A stretch of DNA of 64,000 nucleotides from Anthoceros angustus (taxonomy: Eukaryota; Streptophyta; Anthocerotopsida; Anthocerotales; Anthocerotaceae). The position numbers and the translations under genes were made by a program. Below, in pieces: positions 13,567 through 24,092 of the stretch (positions are counted from its first letter, which is position 1; each line of letters opens with the position of its first letter). The stretch covers positions 186,001-250,000 of the forward strand of contig VJWM01000068.1 in the NCBI GenBank assembly GCA_010909165.1, read 5' to 3'. The notes beneath the pieces are model-generated. The model saw only the letters and a program-made list of their open reading frames with translations, searched no databases and was not told the DNA's origin.

Positions 13567-14630
13567 GACACTCTGTAATAGCCGGTGTAGTCAAGGAATA
13601 ATCAGGTACCCCTTCAGAAACCCTGCCACTGTTCGTAATAGATAACAGACATACTGCTTCTACCGCTGTACTTGTCCCTTCTCTGAAGGGGTTTGCTGGC
13701 TTCAAGTTATCTGGATGTTTCCTGCATGTCCTCACAGGTTGGTCGAGCATTAATTAGGCCAGTAGGTGAAGGCGGTGATCATTAGTGTTTAGCGGGATCT
13801 TGTGTTCCTCCAAATGGGATACAACCCCACCCTGTATGGAGTAGGGATCTTTTCAATGGAGCAGTGGCAACAATACAGTGCAGTAATGCAGACGATCCTG
13901 CCACTCGTTCTTCTGTGAGTGTATTTTGAGACTGGCGAGCATCCCTCTGTGGCAGCCAGTCTGATTCACGAGTATGTGCAAATGTGGAAGTATGGTGAAT
14001 GCGCAATGCGTGTTTTACAAGCCCATTGCCTCAGCCTGGTCGTTTGCTCCCGACTCGGTGATGTAAACAAGGGGAGTGCAATTCTTGGGGGAAGCTCGGC
14101 AAAACGACGTCTTCTTCTGTTTTACTACTGTGAGGCATGACGCCCGTTGCGCTATTCTAACAAGTTAACGACAAAGCCTTCTTGTCGCTGGGCGTTTGTC
14201 TCTGCAGAGATGAGGAGAAAAGAGGCTCTTGTGCGAAGCAGATCCATAATCTAGCTGCCGTTCAGGAGCTCCCACATTAGTCATGAAGGTTTCGCATATT
14301 CTAGCTATCACAAGCTCACATCAAGTTGTCGCTGGTAGAGGCACACATCAGGCTGGATGGACAGAGGTATTTCCAAAACATTTTGCATTTTCAGCAATCG
14401 CTGGCAGGTATAGCACGTTTCGTCAAGCTACGTCTAGCTAGCAGGTGTCTGAAAACCGTTTCTGGCTAGAGGCTGTACAGCTCTTCGCCTCTATTCCACA
14501 CTTCACACGCTATCTATCCTATGGGCAACGTATTTAGTCTCCTCCCCTCGATGAACTCCAGAAGCAAGCGCTCATCCGTCTCGTGTTCGTTGTCGTCGAA
14601 TGATTCACCTCTCTCAAATTCTCATGTTGC
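13567..14630. other. Intergenic, no gene recognised
   Basis: Downstream flank of UNC50. Short open frames here have no recognisable domain and no plausible splice structure. Confidence 0.55.
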
Positions 14631-15019
14631 ATGCGTTTTGTGGGGCTCGTCACATGACTGATCAGTTCTCCTCAGTCGGTGCAGCAGGAGGCGGTGCTTG
14701 TGCCTCCTGGTCAGCCTGCTCAGGACTGGCGTCAGCCTGACCAGCTCTTCTTCCACAGCGCATGTGGCGATGGCCGTGGAGATGGCGGCGGAGGCCACGG
14801 TGGCGCCCCATCGGCGCCACCGGCTCCGAGCTCTCACCTTCCGCAACAGCTGGGAGCTCAGTTTGCGGGACAGCTTCAGGATGAATCTGCATGCCCCTGC
14901 CCCGGCCGCGTCGAAGTCCAGCGAAGTGCGGGTGAGCATGGATTCCACCGACGCCGGGACCACGGTGAGGCCCCTGGCGGTGGAGGCCGGCGGGGCCGTG
15001 GTGAGGGTGAAGACCCCAG

Positions 15020-15500
15020 AGCATCACTAGGGCGGGTGAGCCACGGGGAGGACCGTGCTGCGGGCCATGGCGGTGGCGAGGGCTGCCGCCCCGGGACATC
15101 ATCAGGTCGGAAGGGCCGCGGCGAGGAGCATGGCCGTGATGCGGGCCACGGCGGTGGTGAGTATGGCCACCCCGGAACGTCATCAGGTCGGAAGGGCCGT
15201 GGTGAGGAGCAGGGCCGTGATGCGGGCCATGGGGGTGGTGAGGATGGCCACCCCGGACCATCATCAGGTTGGAAGGCCCGTGGTGAGGAGCAGGGCCGTG
15301 ATGCGGGCCATGGCGGTGGTGAGGATGGGCACCCCGGAACATGATCAGGTCGGAAGTCCCGTGGTGAGGAGCAGGGCCGTGGTGCGGGCCATGGCGGTGG
15401 TGAGGATGGGCACCGCGGAACATGATCAGGTCGGAAGGCCCGTGGTGAGGAGCAGGGCCGTGGTGCGGGGCATGGAGGTGGTGAGGGTGAAGTCCCCGGC
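15020..15500. repeat. 81-bp GC-rich minisatellite, about six units
   Basis: The landmark ATCAGGT recurs at 15101, 15182, 15263, 15344 and 15425, a strict 81-bp (27-codon) period. Because 81 is divisible by three and the units lack stops, long open frames exist on both strands. One + frame gives Gly/His/Glu-rich 27-mers, another Ala/Val/Arg-rich 27-mers, and the - frame (14662-15846, 394 codons) gives His/Pro-rich 27-mers containing HHGPAPHHGPSDL. I see no flanking domain or splice evidence to choose a coding frame, so I annotate the DNA repeat. A glycine- or histidine-rich repeat protein remains possible. Confidence 0.85.
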
Positions 15501-15513
15501 GCATCCTCATCCT

Positions 15514-17091
15514 CAGCGGGTGAGGAGACACGGATCGGTGCATGCCAAGGCTGGAAGGCGGGGCAGAGGTGCCCCGGTGATGCCGGCAACGCCTGGCAGG
15601 GGACAGGGAGCGGCCATGCCTCACAGCAAGGCCGAGGGCTCCGCCGGGTCCGTATCTGTGGTGGTGAAGGTGGTGGCGGATTAGGCCCAGTCCGGCAATA
15701 GCATGGCGGCGGCCATGGCCGCGGCCCCGACCGCCGGCGCGGCAGCTGCGCTCACTGGTCTGCGCAGGGATGGCGGTGGCAAGGGTTGCCATAGCCGTAG
15801 TCATGCTGGAAAAGCTGAGATCGAAAGGAAAGCTTGCGGGACTCAAGACGCCAAGCTCGAAGGTGATGTTGGAGATCTTCCGCGAGGTGGATGCTCCTCT
15901 GGTAAAGTTGAGGAGATCAAGGTAAGGTCAAGGCGATGGTCCAGGTAAGGGAATTGCTGAGGTCACGCCAAAGCCCGCACGACGGCAGCAAATCGGCTGG
16001 GCAGGGCAGCAGGAGGCGGTTTAAGCTCGCGGCAAGGTAGCAAGGCTGGCTGCTGGTCAGGGCAGCAGGAGGCGGTTCAAGCTCGCGCCAAGGTAGCAAG
16101 GCTGGCTGCTGGTCAGGGCAGCAGGAGGCGGTTCAAGCTCGCGCCAAGGTAGCAAGGCTGGCTGCTGGTCAGGGCAGCAGGAGGCGGTTCAAGCTCGCGC
16201 CAAGGTAGCAAGGCTGGCTGCTGGTCAGGCAGCAGGAGGCGGTTCAAGCTCGCGCGCAGGTAGCAAGGCTGCTGGTCAGGGCTGCAGGAGGATGCTCAAA
16301 CTCAGCGGGTGAGGAGACACGGATCGGTGCATGCCAAGGCTGGAAGGCGGGGCAGAGGTGCCCCGGTGATGCCGGCAACGCCTGGCAGGGGACAGGAGCA
16401 GCCATGCCTCACAGCAAGGCCGAGGCTCCGCCGGGTCCGTATCTGTGGTGGTGAAGGTGGTGGCGGATTAGGCCCAGTCCGGCAATAGCATGGCGGCGGC
16501 CATGGCCGCGGCCCCGACCGCCGGCGCGGCAGCTGCGCTCACTGGTCTGCGCAGGGATGGCGGTGGCAAGGGTTGCCATAGCCGTAGTCATGCTGGAAAA
16601 GCTGAGATCGAAAGGAAAGCTTGCGGGACTCAAGACGCCAAGCTCGAAGGTGATGTTGGAGATCTTCCGCGAGGTGGATGCTCCTCTGGTAAAGTTGAGG
16701 AGATCAAGGTAAGGTCAAGGCGATGGTCCAGGTAAGGGGAATTGCTGAGGTCACGCCAAAGCCCGCACGACGGCAGCAAATCGGCTGGGCAGGGCAGCAG
16801 GAGGCGGTTTAAGCTCGCGGCAAGGTAGCAAGGCTGGCTGCTGGTCAGGGCAGCAGGAGGCGGTTCAAGCTCGCGCCAAGGTAGCAAGGCTGGCTGCTGG
16901 TCAGGGCAGCAGGAGGCGGTTCAAGCTCGCGCCAAGGTAGCAAGGCTGGCTGCTGGTCAGGGCAGCAGGAGGCGGTTCAAGCTCGCGCCAAGGTAGCAAG
17001 GCTGGCTGCTGGTCAGGGCAGCAGGAGGCGGTTCAAGCTCGCGCGCAGGTAGCAAGGCTGCTGGTCAGGGCTGCAGGAGGATGCTCAAACT
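15514..17091. repeat. 789-bp tandem duplication (two copies)
   Basis: Copy 1 is about 15514-16302 and copy 2 about 16303-17091. The landmark CAGCGGGTGAGGAGACACGG starts at 15514 and 16303. The copies are nearly identical, with a few single-base indels such as gacagggagcgg versus gacaggagcag. Each copy ends in a 56-bp array. Confidence 0.85.
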
Positions 17092-17165
17092 CGAGCGAAG
17101 GCAGCAAGGCTGCTGATCAGGGCAGCGGCAGGTTGATCAAGCTCGCGCGAAGGTAGCAAGGCTGC
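16006..17165. repeat. 56-bp minisatellite arrays nested in the 789-bp duplication
   Basis: Units built on GCAGCAGGAGGCGGTTCAAG followed by CTCGCGCCAAGGTAGCAAGG start at 16006, 16062 and 16118 and continue. The array reappears at about 16794-17090 in the second large copy, then decays into shorter variants up to about 17165. Confidence 0.85.
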
Positions 17166-18356
17166 TCGGCAGGGCTGGAGTAGGAGGAGAGTCTTCCTCA
17201 AGTCTGGTCTTCTCAGGTCCGCCGTGCAGGTCGTGCTGCAAAGTGTGACTTGCTGAATGACTGAGCCCGAGCTCCCCTTCTTATGGCAGCCCGTAGCTTG
17301 CCTTGCACGAAAAGTTTGAGGTAAAGTGTGACGCGTTCGGTAAGCGTAGGGCACGCGGCGTAGTCCGCGTGAGGTGTCCTTGGTCGACCATCGTCGGTCC
17401 TTCCTATTCCTAATCCTAATCCAGCCACCTCAACTGGATAACTCCTGACGTCGGGTAAATAGTCAGGAAGCAAACTAAAAACCGGCTACTTCCAAATCCA
17501 GTGACATCACTAGCCTTCAGCATCGCGAAGCAAACCACTGTGGAGGATATGATTTGGATCGTTCCAAGCACCTTGGGCATCTGATTCGGAATGCTCCGAG
17601 CACTATAGCCTCCGACTTGGACACCATGGCTATAGTAAAGTAGGCAAGGATACATGTGCAAAGAGCCTCCGGATTGGAGCGATGGAAATAAGAGATGCAT
17701 TGACATGAAAATTGGGCCCCATATGGGAGACTAGAGGGTGTAGTCTCTAAAGGGCCACAATGTAGAGGGTGGAAGTTGTAGATACATGCACGAAGAATTG
17801 AACCTCCGAAACATAGGTGTGTGGAGATGATAGGTATGTACATGGGAGATAAATCTGAGCCTCGTATTGGAGTGGTGAGAAAATAGATACATCGACGATG
17901 AATTGAGCTTGAGCTTGAGCTTTAGCTTGGGCCTGAGCCTAAGTGCCTGAGCTGAGCTGATGTGAGTGAGTTACAATAATCACTCGGCGAATTTACATTT
18001 GGGGGAGAAAGGCCCCAAAAACTGTTTTAGTTGTGAGCTTGTGTGAAGGTTATGTGGCCTTGATCAATCACCTAAGCCGCTGGCCAACCCTCTTGTCAGA
18101 AATGCAAAAGGAAACTCGCAAGCAGAAGTCTAAAGAAGGAATTGAAGGAAGGAAAGGACGCCAGCTCGGAACGCTGCACATAGCAAGCCCTTGCGTGTTG
18201 AAGGGCCAGGCTGGCGCGTTGCTGGTGCTTTGTTGATGGTGGTGGTGGTGTGGTAGAGCTTGTTGATGTTGATGTTGGTGTTGCATTGCCTTGCCTTGCC
18301 CTGCCCTCCCTTGCGAGATGTGAAGGAAAGAATGAAACGACTAGGAGTCGATCAGT
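17166..18356. other. Intergenic, low-complexity stretches
   Basis: No gene recognised. It holds a short GAGCTT-like hexamer run (about 17905-17960) and GT/TG-rich triplet repeats (about 18235-18285) just downstream of the ERF gene stop. Confidence 0.5.
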
Positions 18357-20338
18357 CTAGGCCACAGCGGCACAGACGGGAGGGCCCTGTTGATCAGACC
18401 ACAGGCTGCTCCAGAAGGCGTCCTGCCCAGCCTCCCCCAGCTCCGCCGATATGGAGTGCGACAGTTTGGGCGTGTAGGAAAGGTTCCAGGACGGACTCGC
18501 AAACGCCGACGCCGCCACGCTCTCCGCCAGAGCCGGGATGAAGCTGATGCTGCAGGCCTGATCGAACATGGCGTCGTGCACGGTGGGGCAGGGGCAGCAG
18601 GAATCGAAATCCGGCTGCGTCTGCGGCTTCTGCTCCTGCAAGCCCTGCAAATCCTCCTCTTCCCGCTCCTGCTGCTGCGGCTGCGAGGGCGCGTGCTCCT
18701 GCTCGGCATCGGCCTCGGCCTCGGCAGCGGTGAAGAGCGAGGCGTTGAACGACGGCGAGATGGCAATCCCCGCGCTGCTCCCGCTGCTGCAGCTGCTCAG
18801 GCTGGCGGCAGCCGGAGCGGGGGCCAGCACAGGTCCCGATCCCCCGCTCCCGCTCCCGGACTGCGCGCTGGCCGCGCTGCTCTGGTAGCACCGCAGCATG
18901 TACTCCTGCATCGCGTTCCGTCCCCGGCTCCCGGAATCGAACACGGGGAAGGCGGCCGGGGGCATGGAGTCGTAGCTGGTGCTGCATCGCTGCATGGAGG
19001 ACACGCCGACGCCGACGCCGACGCCGACCCCGACGCCCGGCCCGTCCAGCCTGGCCTGATCCAGGCTCCGGTGCAGAGCCACCTCCAGCTCCATCTCCAG
19101 CTCCTGGCCCGGGCCGACGCAGCTCGGGCAGTCCCCGGGCCCCCCGCAGTCCGCAAACCCGCCAGGCCCGCTCCCAGCGCTCGGACGCTGCTGCTGCGCA
19201 TGCTGGCCGTGGGGCGTGGATCTGCCGCCGTACACGAAGCTGTTGGCGTAGTTGTGCGATCTCTCGGGGGCGTACATCTCCACGGAATGCGCCGACGCTG
19301 CAGCGGAAGCAGAGGGAGCGGAATTGGGTGGTCCAGGGGGCGGCATCGAGGGCTCCGCCCTGGCCGAGCCCTTGAGCGCCCTGTTCAGCTTCTCCCGCAG
19401 CGCACCGTAGATGTCCGCCTCGCCTACCCCTCTCCGCGGGCTCGCATTGCCCAAATTCCCGTACCCGGCCAGGCCGCGGGGCCCCTGCTGGCCATGGGCC
19501 TGGTTCTCCAGCAGGACCGACTGCGGGCTGCCCAAATCCAGGCTCTTGTAATTCGTGCAGGAGTCGTCCTCGGAGTCGGAATGCGGGCGGTCCTGGCCAT
19601 GGCAGTGCTGCACCAAATTCATCCTCCCGCTTGCCTGCTCGCCCAGATTGAACGCCGCCTGCTGCTGCTGGCTCTGATGCTGCTGCCGCTGCTGCTGCTG
19701 CTGCTGGAGCTGGCCAGGTGCTCCCAGCCCGTGGTGCCCATGTCCGGCCAGGGCCGAGCGCAGGCCGTTGCTGCCATTGCTCATGTTGCTCAGGCTGCTC
19801 ATGTTGCTCATGCTGCTCATGCTGCTCATGCTGCTCATGCTGCTCATGTTGCTAATGTTGTTGTTGTTGTTGTTGATGTTGTTGCAAGAGGAGGCGGCGG
19901 CCGACTGCACCCGCTGGAGAAGAATCCTGGCAGCCGCCTTGGACGGAAGCAGGAGAGCGCCGGGGGAGTCTGCCAGTGCGAAATTGGTCCTGGTGTGAGC
20001 TCCACGCAGAGCCCTGGCGGCGTCGTCGTACGCTCTTGCCGCGTCCTCCGCATTGTCGAACGTCCCCAGCCACAGCCGGATCCTCTGGTTGGAGTCCTTG
20101 ATCTCCGCCACCCACCTTCCCGACGGGCGCTGCCTCACCCCACGAACCTCCTCCTGCCCGCTCCCCGCCCGCCCTTTCTCCCGCTGCCCGCCGCCGCCGC
20201 TGTCCCAGAAGCCGGCTTCCTCTCCGCCTCGCAGCTGGTGACTTCCATGTCCACCACATGGCCCTGCCCGTCCGACCCCGCCGACGACGCCGGCGACTGG
20301 CTCGTGTCCTCGTTCCACCCCGCCCCCTTGCTCGCCAT
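18357..20338 (-). CDS. AP2/ERF transcription factor (RAP2.11/ERN-like) with an apparent frameshift
   Basis: Nuclear DNA-binding regulator. The start is the ATG at 20338-20336 ([19 protein letters not shown]). This frame runs 67 residues to ...GRRRFVG and meets TGA at 20137-20135. The frame that continues the AP2 domain ([20 protein letters not shown], then [20 protein letters not shown] and [13 protein letters not shown]) lies one base away and runs to the stop at 18357. FVG followed by VRQRPSGRW is the expected family core, so a base is missing at the C4 run 20138-20141 (G4 on the coding strand). It is either a sequence error or a real break. [15 protein letters not shown] is typical of RAP2.11/ERN-like ERFs. 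About 590 residues follow, with Asn-Met-Ser repeats (about 19780-19860), a Gln-rich tract (about 19655-19715) and Gly/Ser/Ala-rich sequence. The gene appears intronless. With the base restored the protein would be about 660 residues, long for an ERF. Confidence 0.85.
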
Positions 20339-22406
20339 CGCCAATTCCACCGCCCAACAAGACCCGACTGCTATGACATGCACAATCGCGATTGCCCAGG
20401 GAGCAACGCCCACGAAATGAAGCAAAAGAAGGAGAACCCACAAAAACCCACCAAAAGAAGGAAGTTGCAATGAGAAGAAAGGGAGCTGCAACGAGGAGAA
20501 GGATAGAGGAGGAGGAGGTGCTGGAGTCGGTAAGGTAACCGAGAAGAGGAGGAGAAGGGAGGAGGGAAGGATATAACCAGAGAGCGAACAGGAAACCACA
20601 AGACAAGGAAGGGGAAGGGAAGAGAGAACGGGGAGGCAGGCAGGCAGTGCAGGCAGTGCAGGCAGGCAAGTAGATCTGGGCAGCAGGCAGGCTACCTTGG
20701 CTTGAATTGCAGGGTGTGCAGCAGGCCTGAGTGGCAGAGAAGAAAGAGGAAATGTGGGGGCGTGCGAGCTCAAGTTGCACTACTTGAGGCAGGCAGCGCA
20801 AACGACAAGCAGCTCCGCCAAGCCCTGGAGCTCGCCCACCTAATCGCACTTGCCACTGCTGCGGCTACTGTGCTGGAGCAGCTGGGACTAGGTCTGGGTC
20901 AGGATCTGGGTCATGGTAACCCAACACGATATCAATGCTATTGCTGGCAGCAAGCCGGCGATGGCTACATCAACTGCGTTCCCCCGATTCTTGACCGGAC
21001 CAGGACCGGGCCGGACCGGACTGGACCGGACCGGACCGTGGGCATCTATTCTTGGGGGCATTCAACCGGGTCCGCCTCGGCCTCGCCCTGGAAGATGCGC
21101 ACGCTGCACCGCCTGCAAGCCGGCCACGTGGAGGCCCTACAGGCTATGCGAGCAGCTACACCCTCTCCACTTGCACCTTTCATTTAATGCCGCCCTCTCT
21201 AATCCACCTGGTACCCGCCTGAATTCAATTCCCAGCTTCTCAGCTTCCTCTTGTTGTGGGCACTGGCATCTCCTCAGGCATCTCCCGCTGTCTGTACATG
21301 TAACCACATCCATGTCTTCACCTTCAAGACGTTGGCTATGTATGTACATACTGTGCATCCACTTCCACCTCTCACGGGTTCCTCTCTGACGAAGAAGTCT
21401 GCCCAATCGGGGACGGTGGGATGCCCACGCTTACCGTTGGGCCAATCGGGCTACAGGGAGCTTTTGGCAGAAAAGCCATTGGAGGGCCTAAGAATCTGGT
21501 CAGAGACTGGGCTGCTGCAAGTTGTGGATCGAAGACTAGTGGACCCTTTTCGATCGTATGCCTCGCTTCGCCACAGGAAAAATAAAACTGTAACGAGGCT
21601 TTACAAAGCCCCTCCATGTGCCGCCTGGTGATGACGTCTTCCTAGATTTGGCACCGTACTTTGTCTCACCTTCTCCACCAGGGCGCCGTGGACTCCATCC
21701 TACCAGTGCACACCATCGCCGTCGGGACTCGGCTATCTATCTGATTACATATCTCCTAACATATCTTAGCGTTTGTTGTTTCGGGGACCGGAATTTGTGT
21801 CCGGCAGAGGGACCCATTTACAGCAGCCTAACCTAGAGCTGCAGTGTCGTGGTGGCCCGGGCTTGGAGATCATTGCCTTGCGCGGCGGCCGCGGGCTGCT
21901 TCCAGAGCCTGTCCCGGGACCGGAGGCGCATTTAATGGCCGCCCAGTATGGGGTATCGGAATTGGAGGGAGGTTGCTGTCCAGACTCCAGAGCACCTGAA
22001 GCGACTGACATGGATCTGATGTGAGATTGTATGTACATGTATGTGTGAAACGGTCATGGTGATAATCCTGTGATAAAGGGTGGAAGATGGGAGATCACGA
22101 GGCACGAGTCCGGGAGCTGCTCCCGAGTAGGGAAAGGGGAAAAAAAGCAGCGGCTGCCATGGCATCACATGGCATGACATTATACATGACAGCATCTCTC
22201 GAAATCGTGATTCGGTCTGAACCACTAGCACGGCAGAGCGCAGATCCCCAACGCAGCCAGGCGTGTCACCCCTCGATCTGCGCAGAGCGGGATTGGAATC
22301 CATCAGCATCTGAGCTAGATGAGATCTTGCCTTTGCGTATGCTAATTGACGCGAGGGTGCGTCTTGCAGAATTGATCAGGAGAGGATTAGGAGACTCATG
22401 CTACCA

Positions 22407-22442
<36 letters not shown>

Positions 22443-24092
22443 CTTTTGGCCGCTCCGAGGCGAGGGAAAGATCTGTGAAATTCACGAGGTGGGTTGGATG
22501 TCTTGGATGTGCGTGTGGGCGAGCTTCTTGCGCTGTGACCGATGAACGTGCCATGTCATGGATATCAGTCCGAGGATGCTCGAAACTGCTACATCCAATG
22601 CCTTGTGGGTTGCACAGTTTCACAAGCAGAATTACGCGAGGGGGGAGGCTGGTGTACCGGTTGGTGGGATGCTGCTGCTGCTAGGGCTGGGCAAGGGCGA
22701 TGGGCTGGGCAACATATTTAGCAAGCCACCTCCCTCGGACGAGCCTGACACTGTTTAGGAGGGTGGACAGGCCTCGAGATGGGCACCATGGGGGTGTGAC
22801 CCGCCTCCCACAGTGCGGTAGGACAAAGTGAGCCCAACACAAAAAACAAATGCCCCAGCACACATCGAGCTTGATCTCTTCCTGACCCCAACAACATGGG
22901 AGGGATTCTCTCATCCACTCTACAGTACTGGCCAGAAACTACCAACAATTAGTGCAAATCCCTGGAACACAACACAGCACAACGTGGAGGGGATGGCTAT
23001 ATCTAGGTCAAGCGCCATAACTGCTGCTACTGCAGCTGAACATATGGACTTACACAGGAGAAGAGCAATCTCGCTGCCCATGCCTTTTCATCGGCTGGAA
23101 CGCCCTTTCTGTGTGCTCTGCAACCTAACGCTGCCATCGGCATCCACGTGGCATCGCCCCAGCTTGTGTGCACTGGCTCGCATTCCGCCTTCAGGCCGAC
23201 GACACAACAGTGTGCCACTGCCAGTGCCGCGGCCTGTGATGAGGGTATTTTTGTCTCCACACAGTCTTTCCCCTGACTGCGCTCCTCGGTCATCCCAGCT
23301 TTTCTTTTACACACATCATTTCAAGGCTTTTCAAAAGGGCCTCTCATCATCTAGCACAAAAATCAGCTACGCCTTTGTCTCTTCCACTTTCGGCCTACAC
23401 GCAAGCTGCGCTGCGCTTTACCCACATGGCCAGGCTAGGCTGCGTGTGATCCCATTCCGGCTTTGTGACCCGGGCTCGTCGAGAGACCCCCGCTGATCTC
23501 AGCACCCTCACCTCCGTTCCACTTGGCTTCCGCCTACATCAGCAGGGACCCATGTGGGGATTCGAGCTGCACCCAGCCCTCATGACATTGTGAAGCTGCC
23601 AGGGACTCTCATCGGTAGTGAAGTGAAAGATGCCCCTGGTAACATGACCGTAAGTGAGGTGAACTTGCCAAGGATATTACAGATTCTCTCGTCTGCAATT
23701 CCAAGAAGATTTCTGCATACATACAGCGCTACATAGGAGGAGGAACACGCAGATGCCATATGGCACTTCGCTCCAAGTGTAGCTGGTGCCGCCACCCAAG
23801 CTCTCAGTGCAGGCTCCCCAGCGGTTGGAAGTCAGGACCCAACACGGTTTCCGCGACCCAACGTGGTGCTGTAGAGACATACGGTTTCAGACCATGTACG
23901 TACAGTGTCCATTAAATCGTATGTTTCCTTAGCAGTAAATATACGGTGCCCATGCGATGTACTTGGCCTTATTATATCGACTGCATCGACCGCTTGGTCC
24001 AATCGAAATAAAATTGGGGAACTTACTTTCTGTCGCATGGCTTGTGTCCGCTGTTTGAGCAAGTATTTCTCTCGACATCCTTTGGCATTTCC
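20339..24092. other. Long intergenic/upstream region of the ERF gene
   Basis: No gene recognised. Directly upstream of the ERF ATG is a purine/pyrimidine-asymmetric leader (about 20460-20640) and a GGCAGGCA/GCAGTGCA repeat (about 20635-20670). A GGACCGGAC-type repeat lies at about 20997-21040. Open frames such as 22828-23496 have no recognisable domain. Confidence 0.5.
22408..22440. repeat. (CTG)11 microsatellite
   Basis: Eleven uninterrupted CTG triplets, about 2.1 kb upstream of the ERF start codon in non-coding sequence. Confidence 0.97.

Noticed and set aside
14662-15846. 394-codon minus-strand His/Pro-rich frame
   Set aside because: Caused by the 81-bp repeat period; other frames are equally open, so no coding frame can be chosen.
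18390-20420. 676-codon + strand frame opposite the ERF gene
   Set aside because: Antisense shadow of a GC-rich, repeat-containing coding region; no domain, while the minus strand carries the AP2 domain.
20339-20849. Extension of the ERF downstream frame to an ATG-like start at 20849
   Set aside because: That frame lacks the FVG before VRQRPSGRW and is low complexity; the [12 protein letters not shown] start in the neighbouring frame fits the family.
22828-23496. 222-codon + strand frame in the ERF upstream region
   Set aside because: No recognisable domain, no splice context; residue usage looks like non-coding DNA.
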